NCBI GenBank assembly: GCA_013001975.1
Contig: JABDKX010000039.1
Location: 1-55,519, forward strand
Length of the DNA: 55,519 bases
Reading direction: 5' to 3'
Origin: Saprospiraceae bacterium
Lineage (GTDB): Bacteria > Bacteroidota > Bacteroidia > Chitinophagales > Saprospiraceae
Both the position numbers and the translations under genes were made by a program. Each line of letters begins with the position of its first letter. Within the stretch, counting starts at the first letter, position 1. Positions 45,509 through 52,515 of the stretch are shown piece by piece. The notes under the pieces were generated by a model that made no database searches, had not been told where the DNA came from, and was given only the letters and a program-made list of their open reading frames with translations.

Positions 45509-46291
45509 ATGAAAAGTTATCGACATATCATCATCTTTACAGTATTCTTAATTTTCGTTAGTATCCTACTCTATTTAGATCCCATTCCCCAAGATGTAGA
45601 ATATCACGATTTCGCTGATCAAAGAAAGTTATTTGGCATTCCAAATTTTTGGGATGTCATGAGCAACTTACCTATGTTCTTCTTAGGTAGTTATGGATTG
45701 TACATAAGTTTCACCAATTATGCTAAACGACCAGATTTTGCAGCAAAGCAAATTCCTTTCGTCTTATGCTATGGTATTTTATTAACTTGTTTTGGTTCCG
45801 CCTATTATCATTGGGCGCCAGATAACGACACCCTTGTTTGGGATCGATTGCCCATGACATTAATGTTCATGCCTATCTTTTCATTGTTAATTTATGATTT
45901 TGTGGATAGAAAACTGGGGCAAATAGCATTTTACATCTTGGTTCCGTTAGGCATATTTTCAATTTTCTATTGGCAATACACCGAAAGTATTGGCGCAGGT
46001 GATCTCAGACCTTATGTTTTTATTCAATTTTTTCCGATGGTCATCGCACCATTTATTTTGTGGTTATATCCAAAGAAAACCAAGTACGTTAGGTATATCA
46101 TTTTTATCATAGCATGGTACATTGTAGCCAAGATTTGCGAGTATTACGATGATGCCATTTTTGACCTACTTGGATTTTGGAGTGGACATACGATCAAGCA
46201 TCTGATAGGTGGAATCAGTTTGTTTTATGTTTTAAAGTTAATTGTGGCTTGGGAAAAAGAGTTGCTTGATAATGTTGAACCCGAAGCCTAG
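45509..46291 (+). CDS. Ceramidase/CREST-superfamily membrane protein
   Basis: A 260-aa protein with about seven hydrophobic segments. Characteristic motifs are GSAYYHWAPDNDTLVWDRLP, with a Ser, His and Asp, and SGHTIKHLIGG near the C-terminus, with two His. This spacing of Ser-His, Asp and HxxxH is that of alkaline ceramidases and related CREST hydrolases, which are Zn-dependent amide-bond hydrolases. The match suggests a sphingolipid or related lipid substrate. Many Bacteroidota make sphingolipids, so the call is plausible, but the substrate is not shown. The start at 45509 gives a normal N-terminal membrane helix. Confidence 0.8.
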   Translation: MKSYRHIIIFTVFLIFVSILLYLDPIPQDVEYHDFADQRKLFGIPNFWDVMSNLPMFFLGSYGLYISFTNYAKRPDFAAKQIPFVLCYGILLTCFGSAYYHWAPDNDTLVWDRLPMTLMFMPIFSLLIYDFVDRKLGQIAFYILVPLGIFSIFYWQYTESIGAGDLRPYVFIQFFPMVIAPFILWLYPKKTKYVRYIIFIIAWYIVAKICEYYDDAIFDLLGFWSGHTIKHLIGGISLFYVLKLIVAWEKELLDNVEPEA

Positions 46292-46395
46292 GGTTTGTAT
46301 TAAATAATCAATTGGTCTATACATGTTGATCCAACGCATAAAGTTGACCAGTTAATAAAATTTATTATATACATATATAATTACCCAAAAATTAT

Positions 46396-47223
46396 TTATA
46401 AAGATTTACAAGATTGATACCTGCCCAAAATTTGGCTCTGAACAGTTTGTTTTGACACCCAATCCAGCATATCATCATATGTTGACAAATCATTCAATTC
46501 TACTTCAATGAAAAATTGATATTTCCATGGAGATCCAACTATTGTTGAAGACTCAATTTTTGTCAACGATATATTGAGCGCTTGAAAACCATTCAATAAA
46601 TTCGCCAGACTTCCCACATCGTGACTCAACACCAATTGGATCGTAATTTTATTGCCCTTTTCATTCACAATTTTATTATCCGACTTTTTAATTATATAAA
46701 ACCTGGTATAATTTAATTTATCAGATTCAATACTCTCCTCTAATATTTGTAACCCATATTGATCTATGGCATGCTTGCTGGCTATAGCGCCTACGTTATG
46801 TAAATTATTGTCCGCAATTGATTTAGCCCCTAATGCAGTATCGGAAGCATCAGTCAGTTTTATGCCAGGATATTTAACAAAAAAGTCTCTGCATTGATTA
46901 ATCGCCATATAGTGTGAACGCACTTCTTTCAGATCGTTTAATTTTGTACCTTTTAATGCGCCTAAGTTTTGGATGATTCTTATTTTTTGTTCACCACAAA
47001 TTGTCACATCTTTATCAGCAATTAATTTCAAATTTTGATTTATCGTTCCTGATATTGTATTTTCAATGGCTATAACCCCGTAATGTGCGTTTCCACTTTC
47101 GACACTGTGAACCAAACTTTTAAAATCAGGATTGGAATCGATTAGGATATCATTGCCAAAATACTTGATAGCTGCCTCTTGGTGAAATGCTCCTTTAATC
47201 CCTTGTATCGCTACTTTTTTCAT
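46396..47223 (-). CDS. pheA: Prephenate dehydratase
   Basis: Catalyses prephenate to phenylpyruvate, the committed step in Phe synthesis. The 275-aa protein has a dehydratase domain (about 1-185; IAIENTISGTINQNL, SHYMAINQC and the catalytic-site TRF at residues 173-175) and an ACT domain (about 192-270). The ACT motif usually written ESRP is ESST here (residues 225-228), as IESSTIVGSPWKYQFF. It has no chorismate mutase domain, so it is the monofunctional form. Upstream is a tandem Phe-rich leader with two terminators, indicating attenuation by Phe-tRNA supply. Confidence 0.94.
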   Translation of the reverse strand: MKKVAIQGIKGAFHQEAAIKYFGNDILIDSNPDFKSLVHSVESGNAHYGVIAIENTISGTINQNLKLIADKDVTICGEQKIRIIQNLGALKGTKLNDLKEVRSHYMAINQCRDFFVKYPGIKLTDASDTALGAKSIADNNLHNVGAIASKHAIDQYGLQILEESIESDKLNYTRFYIIKKSDNKIVNEKGNKITIQLVLSHDVGSLANLLNGFQALNISLTKIESSTIVGSPWKYQFFIEVELNDLSTYDDMLDWVSKQTVQSQILGRYQSCKSL

Positions 47224-47234
47224 TTAAGTAAATT

Positions 47235-47258
47235 AAAAAACCCAACCTCATGGCTGGG
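47235..47258 (-). terminator. Attenuator terminator 2 (proximal to pheA)
   Basis: Minus-strand CCCAGCC (47258-47252) pairs with GGTTGGG (47247-47241) around a 4-base loop, one G-U pair, followed by T6 (47240-47235). It ends about 12 bases before the pheA ATG. CCCAG (47258-47254) can instead pair with CTGGG (47293-47289), which directly follows leader peptide 2. Confidence 0.85.
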
Positions 47259-47293
47259 CGAATGATTTAATATTTAATATCACAAATACCCAG

Positions 47294-47347
47294 TTATCCT
47301 TTGGTAAAAAAGAAACAGAAACTGAAGTATGTGCTCATATTTTTCAT
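47294..47347 (-). CDS. Phe leader peptide 2 (17 aa)
   Basis: ATG at 47347, TAA at 47296-47294. The product reads MKNMSTYFSFCFFFTKG, with five Phe in a seven-residue run (F8, F10, F12-F14). No other role is likely for such a peptide in front of a Phe-synthesis gene. Its stop directly precedes the antiterminator arm CTGGG. It contains the same SFCFF core as leader 1. Confidence 0.85.
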   Translation of the reverse strand: MKNMSTYFSFCFFFTKG

Positions 47348-47357
47348 TTTAATTATT

Positions 47358-47384
47358 AAAAAAAGCCCAACAAATTGTTGAGCT
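47358..47384 (-). terminator. Attenuator terminator 1 (distal)
   Basis: Minus-strand AGCTCAACA (47384-47376) pairs with TGTTGGGCT (47372-47364), nine pairs with one G-U, loop of 3 bases, followed by a T run to 47358. A competing helix of ten pairs (two G-U) joins 47419-47410 (GAGCTTGATA) with 47389-47380 (TATTGAGCTC), overlapping the terminator 5' arm. Confidence 0.85.
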
Positions 47385-47411
47385 CAATAGTTTTTATATG
47401 TTAATAAAATA

Positions 47412-47477
47412 TCAAGCTCCATTTCTACTAAAAAAGTAAAAGAAACAAAAACTTGTATTTCTGATGTTTAATTTCAT
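47412..47477 (-). CDS. Phe leader peptide 1 (21 aa)
   Basis: ATG at 47477, TGA at 47414-47412. It starts MKLNIRNTSFCFFYFFSRNG and holds five Phe and one Tyr in seven residues (F10-F16 region). Its last codons and stop overlap the antiterminator arm (47419-47410), so ribosome position decides pairing. This is the classic arrangement of amino-acid attenuation. Confidence 0.85.
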   Translation of the reverse strand: MKLNIRNTSFCFFYFFSRNGA

Positions 47478-47620
47478 AATAATATATCTAATATAGAGAG
47501 TATAATTGATAATTGCTAATTCAATTTAAAAAGATCGTAGAAAACGCGTTTCAAGCAATACGATATTTTCAATTCCTTTCATTATATTTATAATTATTAA
47601 TAACCCTAAAAAACAAACAT

Positions 47621-47968
47621 ATGTCTAATACTTGGTTTGCAGGAAATTTTTGCCCTAGTAACGCAGAATGCTCATTGGAAGAAGGAGCCCTTTCACCACC
47701 TAACGGTCCAAAATTAAGGACGCTCAAGATGAATGAAGCAACAAACAAAACTTTAACAGCTACAGTAAAATCCTTTGAATCAGGAACAGAACCAGATGGA
47801 TGGTTAAAATGTGAAGGACAGATGGTATATATAGGCGATCAAACTGCGTTATTTTCTCTTTTAGGAACCAACTATGGTGGAGATGGCAGAGCAAGTTTTG
47901 GAATGCCTGATTTGAGAAACGAAGATGGAGATTACTTTATTTATACGTTAGCATTTTTTCAAGACTAA
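47621..47968 (+). CDS. Tail-collar-domain protein (microcystin-dependent protein MdpB-like)
   Basis: A 115-aa protein with no signal peptide. The second half matches the phage tail collar fold: GTEPDGWLKCEGQMVYIGDQ, LFSLLGTNYGGDGRASFGMP, then DLRNEDGDYFIY at the end. Bacteroidota carry many such short proteins outside prophages, where they are thought to be parts of contractile-injection or surface structures. No other phage gene is nearby. It diverges from pheA, and its product ends only a few bases before a terminator for the opposite strand. Confidence 0.8.
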   Translation: MSNTWFAGNFCPSNAECSLEEGALSPPNGPKLRTLKMNEATNKTLTATVKSFESGTEPDGWLKCEGQMVYIGDQTALFSLLGTNYGGDGRASFGMPDLRNEDGDYFIYTLAFFQD

Positions 47969-48002
47969 AAAAAAGAGCCTCAATCGCTAGTTGCTTTGAG
48001 AC
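47967..48002 (-). terminator. Rho-independent terminator downstream of the galactose-oxidase-like gene
   Basis: Minus-strand GTCTCAA (48002-47996) pairs with TTGAGGC (47983-47977), with a small inner GC/GC pair, followed by T-rich 47974-47967. It lies about 150 bases downstream of the oxidase stop (48154) and touches the end of the tail-collar gene on the other strand. Confidence 0.65.
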
Positions 48003-48070
48003 TGAAAATGATGATTTGTAACAATTGTGAGTTCAAGGTTGTTCGATTCTTCTGCAATGTAAATCAATCA

Positions 48071-48107
48071 GAATTATGTAGAATCAGTTATTGATTTTAC
48101 ATAATTC
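48071..48107. other. 16-bp inverted repeat in the oxidase 3' region
   Basis: GAATTATGTA (48071-48080) pairs with TACATAATTC (48098-48107), and inner AATCA (48082-48086) with TGATT (48092-48096), with one G-U position between; the loop is 5 bases. No U-run follows on either strand. It lies in the 3' untranslated part of the oxidase transcript. Confidence 0.6.
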
Positions 48108-48153
48108 TAAAATATTATTTCAATGGCAGTAGTTGAGCGTTGGTGTTAACTAT

Positions 48154-50562
48154 CTATGGTGACATAGCTTTATCATCAAACCTGACCATTTGAGATATAG
48201 AAGGTTTTCCTGCACTGTCAACATAAAACAACATATAGTAGCCTGGCGGAATATTGTTTTCTTTAGCATCAGGTGTTTTGATTATTAAATTATTACCCTC
48301 GATTTTATCTATAACTAATTCAACAAACAATTGTCCCCATTGACCACCATGTGTAACAGAAGGTAATTTTAGCAATACAAGTGATTCGTTACCATCAAAT
48401 TTATTTCTAGGAAACGAGCCTCCCAAACCAATCTTATATTCTCTGTTGCTGTGAAACAAATAATAATCTTTACCATCAATTGTACTTTTATATTGGACAC
48501 TTCGAGAACGAGGTGTTGTAATCGTATCAATCGAAACTCTTCGTTCACACATGTCATTAGGTCTTCTATCATGATCTATATACAAATAAGGCGGACTAAA
48601 ATATTCAGCAGTCCAATTTTCTATTGGCGTATTATTACTCCCTTTTTGTCGTCTGGCCATTTGACCATCTGTCAAAAAATAAATATCTAATTCAACAAGA
48701 TCACTGTTTGGTAATGGTTGACCGGCTGTTTGATAATATTCTGCTTTGACTTTATCTTCTAACCCTACTGTCGCTCGCCCTGAGTTCCCTCCAGAAATAA
48801 ATATACGTCCATCAGGAAGCAACATTGCATTGTTATGATACAATCTAGGCTCAACAGCTTCTGCCATACGCTTATGTTTGTAGTCTTTAAACACCCCATC
48901 CTCAAAAACTGGCGTCAATAAAATTGGATATTTTACACCTCCATAAAAATCATAATTACCGCCATTTATAATTAATATTTCTCGAGTAGGGAGAATAATG
49001 GCAAAATGCATGGTTCTGTTATCTTGTGCATGTTCACCTAAATAATCAAGATCGACTTCGCTCCAATCGCCTTCGCCGCCATTTGCATTCAAATCAAAAC
49101 GCTCCATTCTTCTTGAACCACGTCCACCTGCAAACCTATCAGGTGTATCCGAACCTAATGGCAACATCGTACCTGCTGAAGCTTCTTGTCCTCCAAGAAT
49201 GGTTATCATATTGGTATTAGGATCTAAATAAGAAGTACCATAACTTGTAATGGTGTCTTTTCGATCTGGCCCTCTCCTAAATTTAATTGTTGGCTTATCT
49301 GCACTGCCATGAATATCCATCCAATAAGTAAATATAGTCCGACGCATAAATTCTGTATTTGGTGTTCGCAAACTTACCCACTCCCCTTCTCTTGACAAGT
49401 AAATTTTGTTGCCGTCAAAAAGATAATTATGAGGATACAATTTGAAAGCATCGAAATCAAAATCTATTTTTCCTCTTTCAGGAATATGGCAAGGGGGTAT
49501 AAATCCGGGTTCGTCAATATCATGACCCCACGCCTTCAAATAAATCATATCATAGCAAATATTGAGAATCCTGTTTTTATTCGGAAGTGGTGTACTAAAG
49601 GGGCTGTTTTCTAAATGTTTTACATCAACCCATCTCCATGCTTTTTGGGGATTGTTTTTATCAAATACATTGTAATCAAAAAATTCGACGAAGTTATTTA
49701 TTTCGAATTGATACATTTCGGGAAAACCTTTATCGAATCCTACAAAGCCACTTGTCAAGACAAACCTTCCGTCTAATAAAGGAGTGACTGTAGGATACCA
49801 TCTGCCGCGTTTCATTGTACCTGAATAAATCCAAGGATCATTTTTTACTTGAGGCTTATCTCTCCAATCAACATATTGCCAATCAATAGTTAATTCCTTT
49901 CTCCAATCGAAAATATAAGACGCTCTTGTTCCTGTTCGATATGGATAGTAATACTGTGTCCCACCTACAAAGAAAGGGTTACCATCGGGCATATGAATGT
50001 GCCCAGTACAAAACATGTCGCTAGGAATAAAGTGGTCTTTTTCCTGACTATCTGCAACGGGATAAGCAGAATGTATGCGGTAAAACGTAGAGTCCTCAGG
50101 ATTGAAAATAGCTGTGTTATTAATCAGTTCATAATAATCACTGATTTTTGAATTATGGAAAGGATCATAACGCCTGTCAAAAAGACCTTCACCTCCTGCT
50201 GGATCCTGAACTTCTGGATAATACTGGATGGGTTTTAAATTCCTCCAACTGGAACCACTGGTCATCAATATTTTGCCCGAAGGCAATAAAATATTATGAA
50301 CCGTCTGCATACCTAATGATTTACCGACAGCACCGCCACCTGGTTTAGGTACGATACTTTCCCATGTTCCATAAATATGCTTTTCACCGTGATCAGAATT
50401 GTATCTTAGTTTTTTAAGCATTTCGAAACTGTGCTTATGATGATCATGGCTTTTATGCTCATCATGCCCTTTGTGTTTTTGTCCAAAACTAAAAGAACAA
50501 ATGGAAAGGCAAAATACAGGTAATATGATTCTATAGAAGAACACAGATGTTGGTTTGTTCAT
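48154..50562 (-). CDS. Secreted galactose/glyoxal oxidase-like copper radical oxidase
   Basis: I placed the start at the ATG at 50562 (802 aa), which gives a proper signal peptide ending near FSFGQ; the frame extends 10 codons further upstream. A His-rich stretch follows (KHKGHDEHKSHDHHKH, residues about 29-44). The kelch-type propeller holds all residues needed by the galactose oxidase site: Cys185 in DMFCTGHIHMPDGN and Tyr256 in GRWYPT (thioether radical), Tyr575-His576 in RLYHNNAMLLPDGR, and His738 in PSVTHGGQ. The C-terminal DUF1929 early-set domain ends PPGYYMLFYVDSAGKPSISQ. Such enzymes oxidise primary alcohols or aldehydes to make H2O2. The substrate is not evident. There is no T9SS sorting domain. 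Confidence 0.87.
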   Translation of the reverse strand: MNKPTSVFFYRIILPVFCLSICSFSFGQKHKGHDEHKSHDHHKHSFEMLKKLRYNSDHGEKHIYGTWESIVPKPGGGAVGKSLGMQTVHNILLPSGKILMTSGSSWRNLKPIQYYPEVQDPAGGEGLFDRRYDPFHNSKISDYYELINNTAIFNPEDSTFYRIHSAYPVADSQEKDHFIPSDMFCTGHIHMPDGNPFFVGGTQYYYPYRTGTRASYIFDWRKELTIDWQYVDWRDKPQVKNDPWIYSGTMKRGRWYPTVTPLLDGRFVLTSGFVGFDKGFPEMYQFEINNFVEFFDYNVFDKNNPQKAWRWVDVKHLENSPFSTPLPNKNRILNICYDMIYLKAWGHDIDEPGFIPPCHIPERGKIDFDFDAFKLYPHNYLFDGNKIYLSREGEWVSLRTPNTEFMRRTIFTYWMDIHGSADKPTIKFRRGPDRKDTITSYGTSYLDPNTNMITILGGQEASAGTMLPLGSDTPDRFAGGRGSRRMERFDLNANGGEGDWSEVDLDYLGEHAQDNRTMHFAIILPTREILIINGGNYDFYGGVKYPILLTPVFEDGVFKDYKHKRMAEAVEPRLYHNNAMLLPDGRIFISGGNSGRATVGLEDKVKAEYYQTAGQPLPNSDLVELDIYFLTDGQMARRQKGSNNTPIENWTAEYFSPPYLYIDHDRRPNDMCERRVSIDTITTPRSRSVQYKSTIDGKDYYLFHSNREYKIGLGGSFPRNKFDGNESLVLLKLPSVTHGGQWGQLFVELVIDKIEGNNLIIKTPDAKENNIPPGYYMLFYVDSAGKPSISQMVRFDDKAMSP

Positions 50563-50759
50563 CGTACATTTTTTGAGGTAATAAAAAGTCACAAATGAAT
50601 TATTCGGTATCTTTTCTTAATACCTAAATGGCATTCATTTCTGCTTTTGTAAGATAGGCCATTAAGTGATGAGGTAATAGGGGTATTTGTACCTGTTTTG
50701 GCGTTTAATTAGCCCTTTTCTAGACTTTTGAAAGATCGTAGAAACATTAATGTATACGA

Positions 50760-52058
50760 CTACCCTTCTTTCTCAATCAACTCCAAAGAAGGTCGCACTA
50801 CCAACTGAATAGTATATTTCATACGTTCATCAAACAAAACAACCTTGTTTTTAGTGAGATTTTCTATCAATTGTTTGTTGAAATACCTAACCGTAATCAA
50901 CTGCAAATTTTTGTACATGTCTAATGAAAAATTCTGTCCCAAATCGTTGATCAAATTGGCCAGTTTTTCTTGGCCAGGATTTTTGACACAGATAGCAAAA
51001 CTGATTGCAGAATTCCGCATTGTACCTAACTTGATTTGATTGGCATTCAAAACACTGAAAATTTGACTCAAATGATTTTCTGCTATGAAAGAAAAATCTT
51101 TACTTGAGATATGCATCAATATCATATCATCTTGGATAACTACCAAAGGTGGGTAGTTAAGTAATCCATCCTGACTTATGATCGTGCCCTCTCCTTTAGG
51201 ATCAATAAATGATTTTACATGCAAAGAAATACCTCTGTTTTGAAGCGGCCGAATGGTTTTAGGGTGAATCACTTGAGCACCATAATAAGTCATTTCAATT
51301 GCCTCTTTATATGACATGCGATCTAACTTTTCTACGTTTTCAAATCTCCTAGGATCCGCAGTCAATACCCCCGGAACATCCTTCCAAATTGTCAAGGTAT
51401 CGACACCTAAACCGTATGCCATAAGTGCGGCCGAATAATCAGATCCCTCTCTTCCTAAAGTCGTTGTCAATCCATTAGGCGCAGATCCGATAAATCCCTG
51501 CCCAATTACAAAGTCAACATTTTCAAAAAGAGGTTTGATATGATCATTAACATTCTTCTCTACTTGTTGAATATCAACACATCCTTCTTGAAAGTTATCA
51601 TCCGTCGCAATAATTTTTCTTAAGTCAACCCAAGCAACTCGTAAGTCTTTACTTTGTAAATAAGCCGATAATAAATTAGTCGAAAACAATTCGCCCATGG
51701 ACACAATTTGATCATAGACAGCTGACTTATTAATTTTGATAGCACGTTCCAGATTTACCAGGCAATCATTTATAATGACCTCAAGCTTACTTTGTAGCTT
51801 TGCGCTGTCTAATTTGAGTTTATCTGCTTCATCCAAGTGTGCATCTAAAATTTCAACCATGCCATTTAAAAACCCTTCTTTGCCTTCTTCAATGTACTTT
51901 TGAAATACAATTTCAAGCGCATTTGTTGTTTTCCCAATAGCAGAAACGATGACAAATATTTGATCACCTTTATCTTTGGTCAGAATATTGCTGACATTAT
52001 ATATATGTGAAGCGTCTTTTACGGAAGCGCCACCAAACTTATAGACTTTTAAACTCAA
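50760..52058 (-). CDS. lysC: Aspartate kinase, monofunctional
   Basis: Phosphorylates aspartate, the first step to Lys, Thr and Met. A 432-aa protein with the kinase start KVYKFGGASVKDA, SMGELFSTNLLSAYL, the substrate motif TTTLGREGSDYSAALMA, WKDVPGVLTADPRR and the ACT-like C-terminal part (from about residue 300). No homoserine dehydrogenase is fused. The symbol lysC is the usual one for the family; which end-product controls it cannot be told. It is divergent from oadG, with about 200 bases between. Confidence 0.9.
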   Translation of the reverse strand: MSLKVYKFGGASVKDASHIYNVSNILTKDKGDQIFVIVSAIGKTTNALEIVFQKYIEEGKEGFLNGMVEILDAHLDEADKLKLDSAKLQSKLEVIINDCLVNLERAIKINKSAVYDQIVSMGELFSTNLLSAYLQSKDLRVAWVDLRKIIATDDNFQEGCVDIQQVEKNVNDHIKPLFENVDFVIGQGFIGSAPNGLTTTLGREGSDYSAALMAYGLGVDTLTIWKDVPGVLTADPRRFENVEKLDRMSYKEAIEMTYYGAQVIHPKTIRPLQNRGISLHVKSFIDPKGEGTIISQDGLLNYPPLVVIQDDMILMHISSKDFSFIAENHLSQIFSVLNANQIKLGTMRNSAISFAICVKNPGQEKLANLINDLGQNFSLDMYKNLQLITVRYFNKQLIENLTKNKVVLFDERMKYTIQLVVRPSLELIEKEG

Positions 52059-52228
52059 GTGTAAAAAATTTGCGTGAAGATAGAATTTTCAGTGCTTTCA
52101 GACTTATTTTTTGCCAACTTTGGTGCTTTATAATTAAAAATTAAACTCAGAGTAAATTTTTCGTCGCGAGCATATGTAAATTATGGGCTAATATCATTTA
52201 ATAGCCAACGTGAGGTCATTTTATTTTA

Positions 52229-52236
52229 TATTTTTG
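52229..52236 (+). promoter_or_regulatory. Possible -7 promoter box of the oad operon
   Basis: TATTTTTG matches TAnnTTTG fully and lies 20 bases before the oadG ATG. No TTG is present at the expected -33 position. Confidence 0.35.
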
Positions 52237-52256
52237 GGGTCTTTTAAACGAATCAA

Positions 52257-52508
52257 ATGCAGGAAAATTACCAATTGGCTCTTCAGTTGCTCATCGTGGG
52301 TATGTTTTCCGTATTCTTCATATTAGGAATTGTCGTTGCATTAGGCAAAATTCTTGTACTAGGTGTAAATAAATTTTCTCCAGATGTTACAAGCTCAGGT
52401 TTACCTAAAGTAAAGTCATTGGAAAATAAGAAAGTCGCAGTAATTACATCTGCTGTAAACCTCATTACGCAAGGAAAAGGCGTTATCAGGTCAATAAAAA
52501 AATTATAA
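52257..52508 (+). CDS. Na+-pump decarboxylase gamma-subunit-like protein (OadG-like)
   Basis: An 83-aa protein with one N-terminal membrane helix (about 8-30, LQLLIVGMFSVFFILGIVVA) and a polar tail, the normal form of OadG. The small gamma subunit holds the alpha and beta subunits of biotin-dependent Na+ pumps together. Sequence conservation in this subunit is poor, so the call rests largely on size, topology and position: it starts 8 bases before the alpha subunit gene. Confidence 0.75.
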   Translation: MQENYQLALQLLIVGMFSVFFILGIVVALGKILVLGVNKFSPDVTSSGLPKVKSLENKKVAVITSAVNLITQGKGVIRSIKKL

Positions 52509-52515
52509 TTAAACT

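Noticed and set aside
46276-46296. Hairpin AACCC...GGGTT at the end of the ceramidase-like gene as terminator
   Set aside because: The stem has only five pairs, overlaps the stop codon and has no U-run.
48011-48097. 28-codon plus-strand ORF with several Cys (starts MMICNNCEF)
   Set aside because: It overlaps the strong hairpin of the opposite transcript and has no supporting features.
47530-50744. Direct repeat AAAGATCGTAGAAA at 47530-47543 and 50731-50744 as mobile-element ends
   Set aside because: The 14-base match has no transposase, inverted ends or target duplication; the enclosed genes are ordinary for the neighbourhood.
52059-52256. Leader peptide or attenuator for aspartate kinase
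   Set aside because: Only an 8-codon ORF without Lys/Thr runs and no terminator stem is seen upstream of its start.
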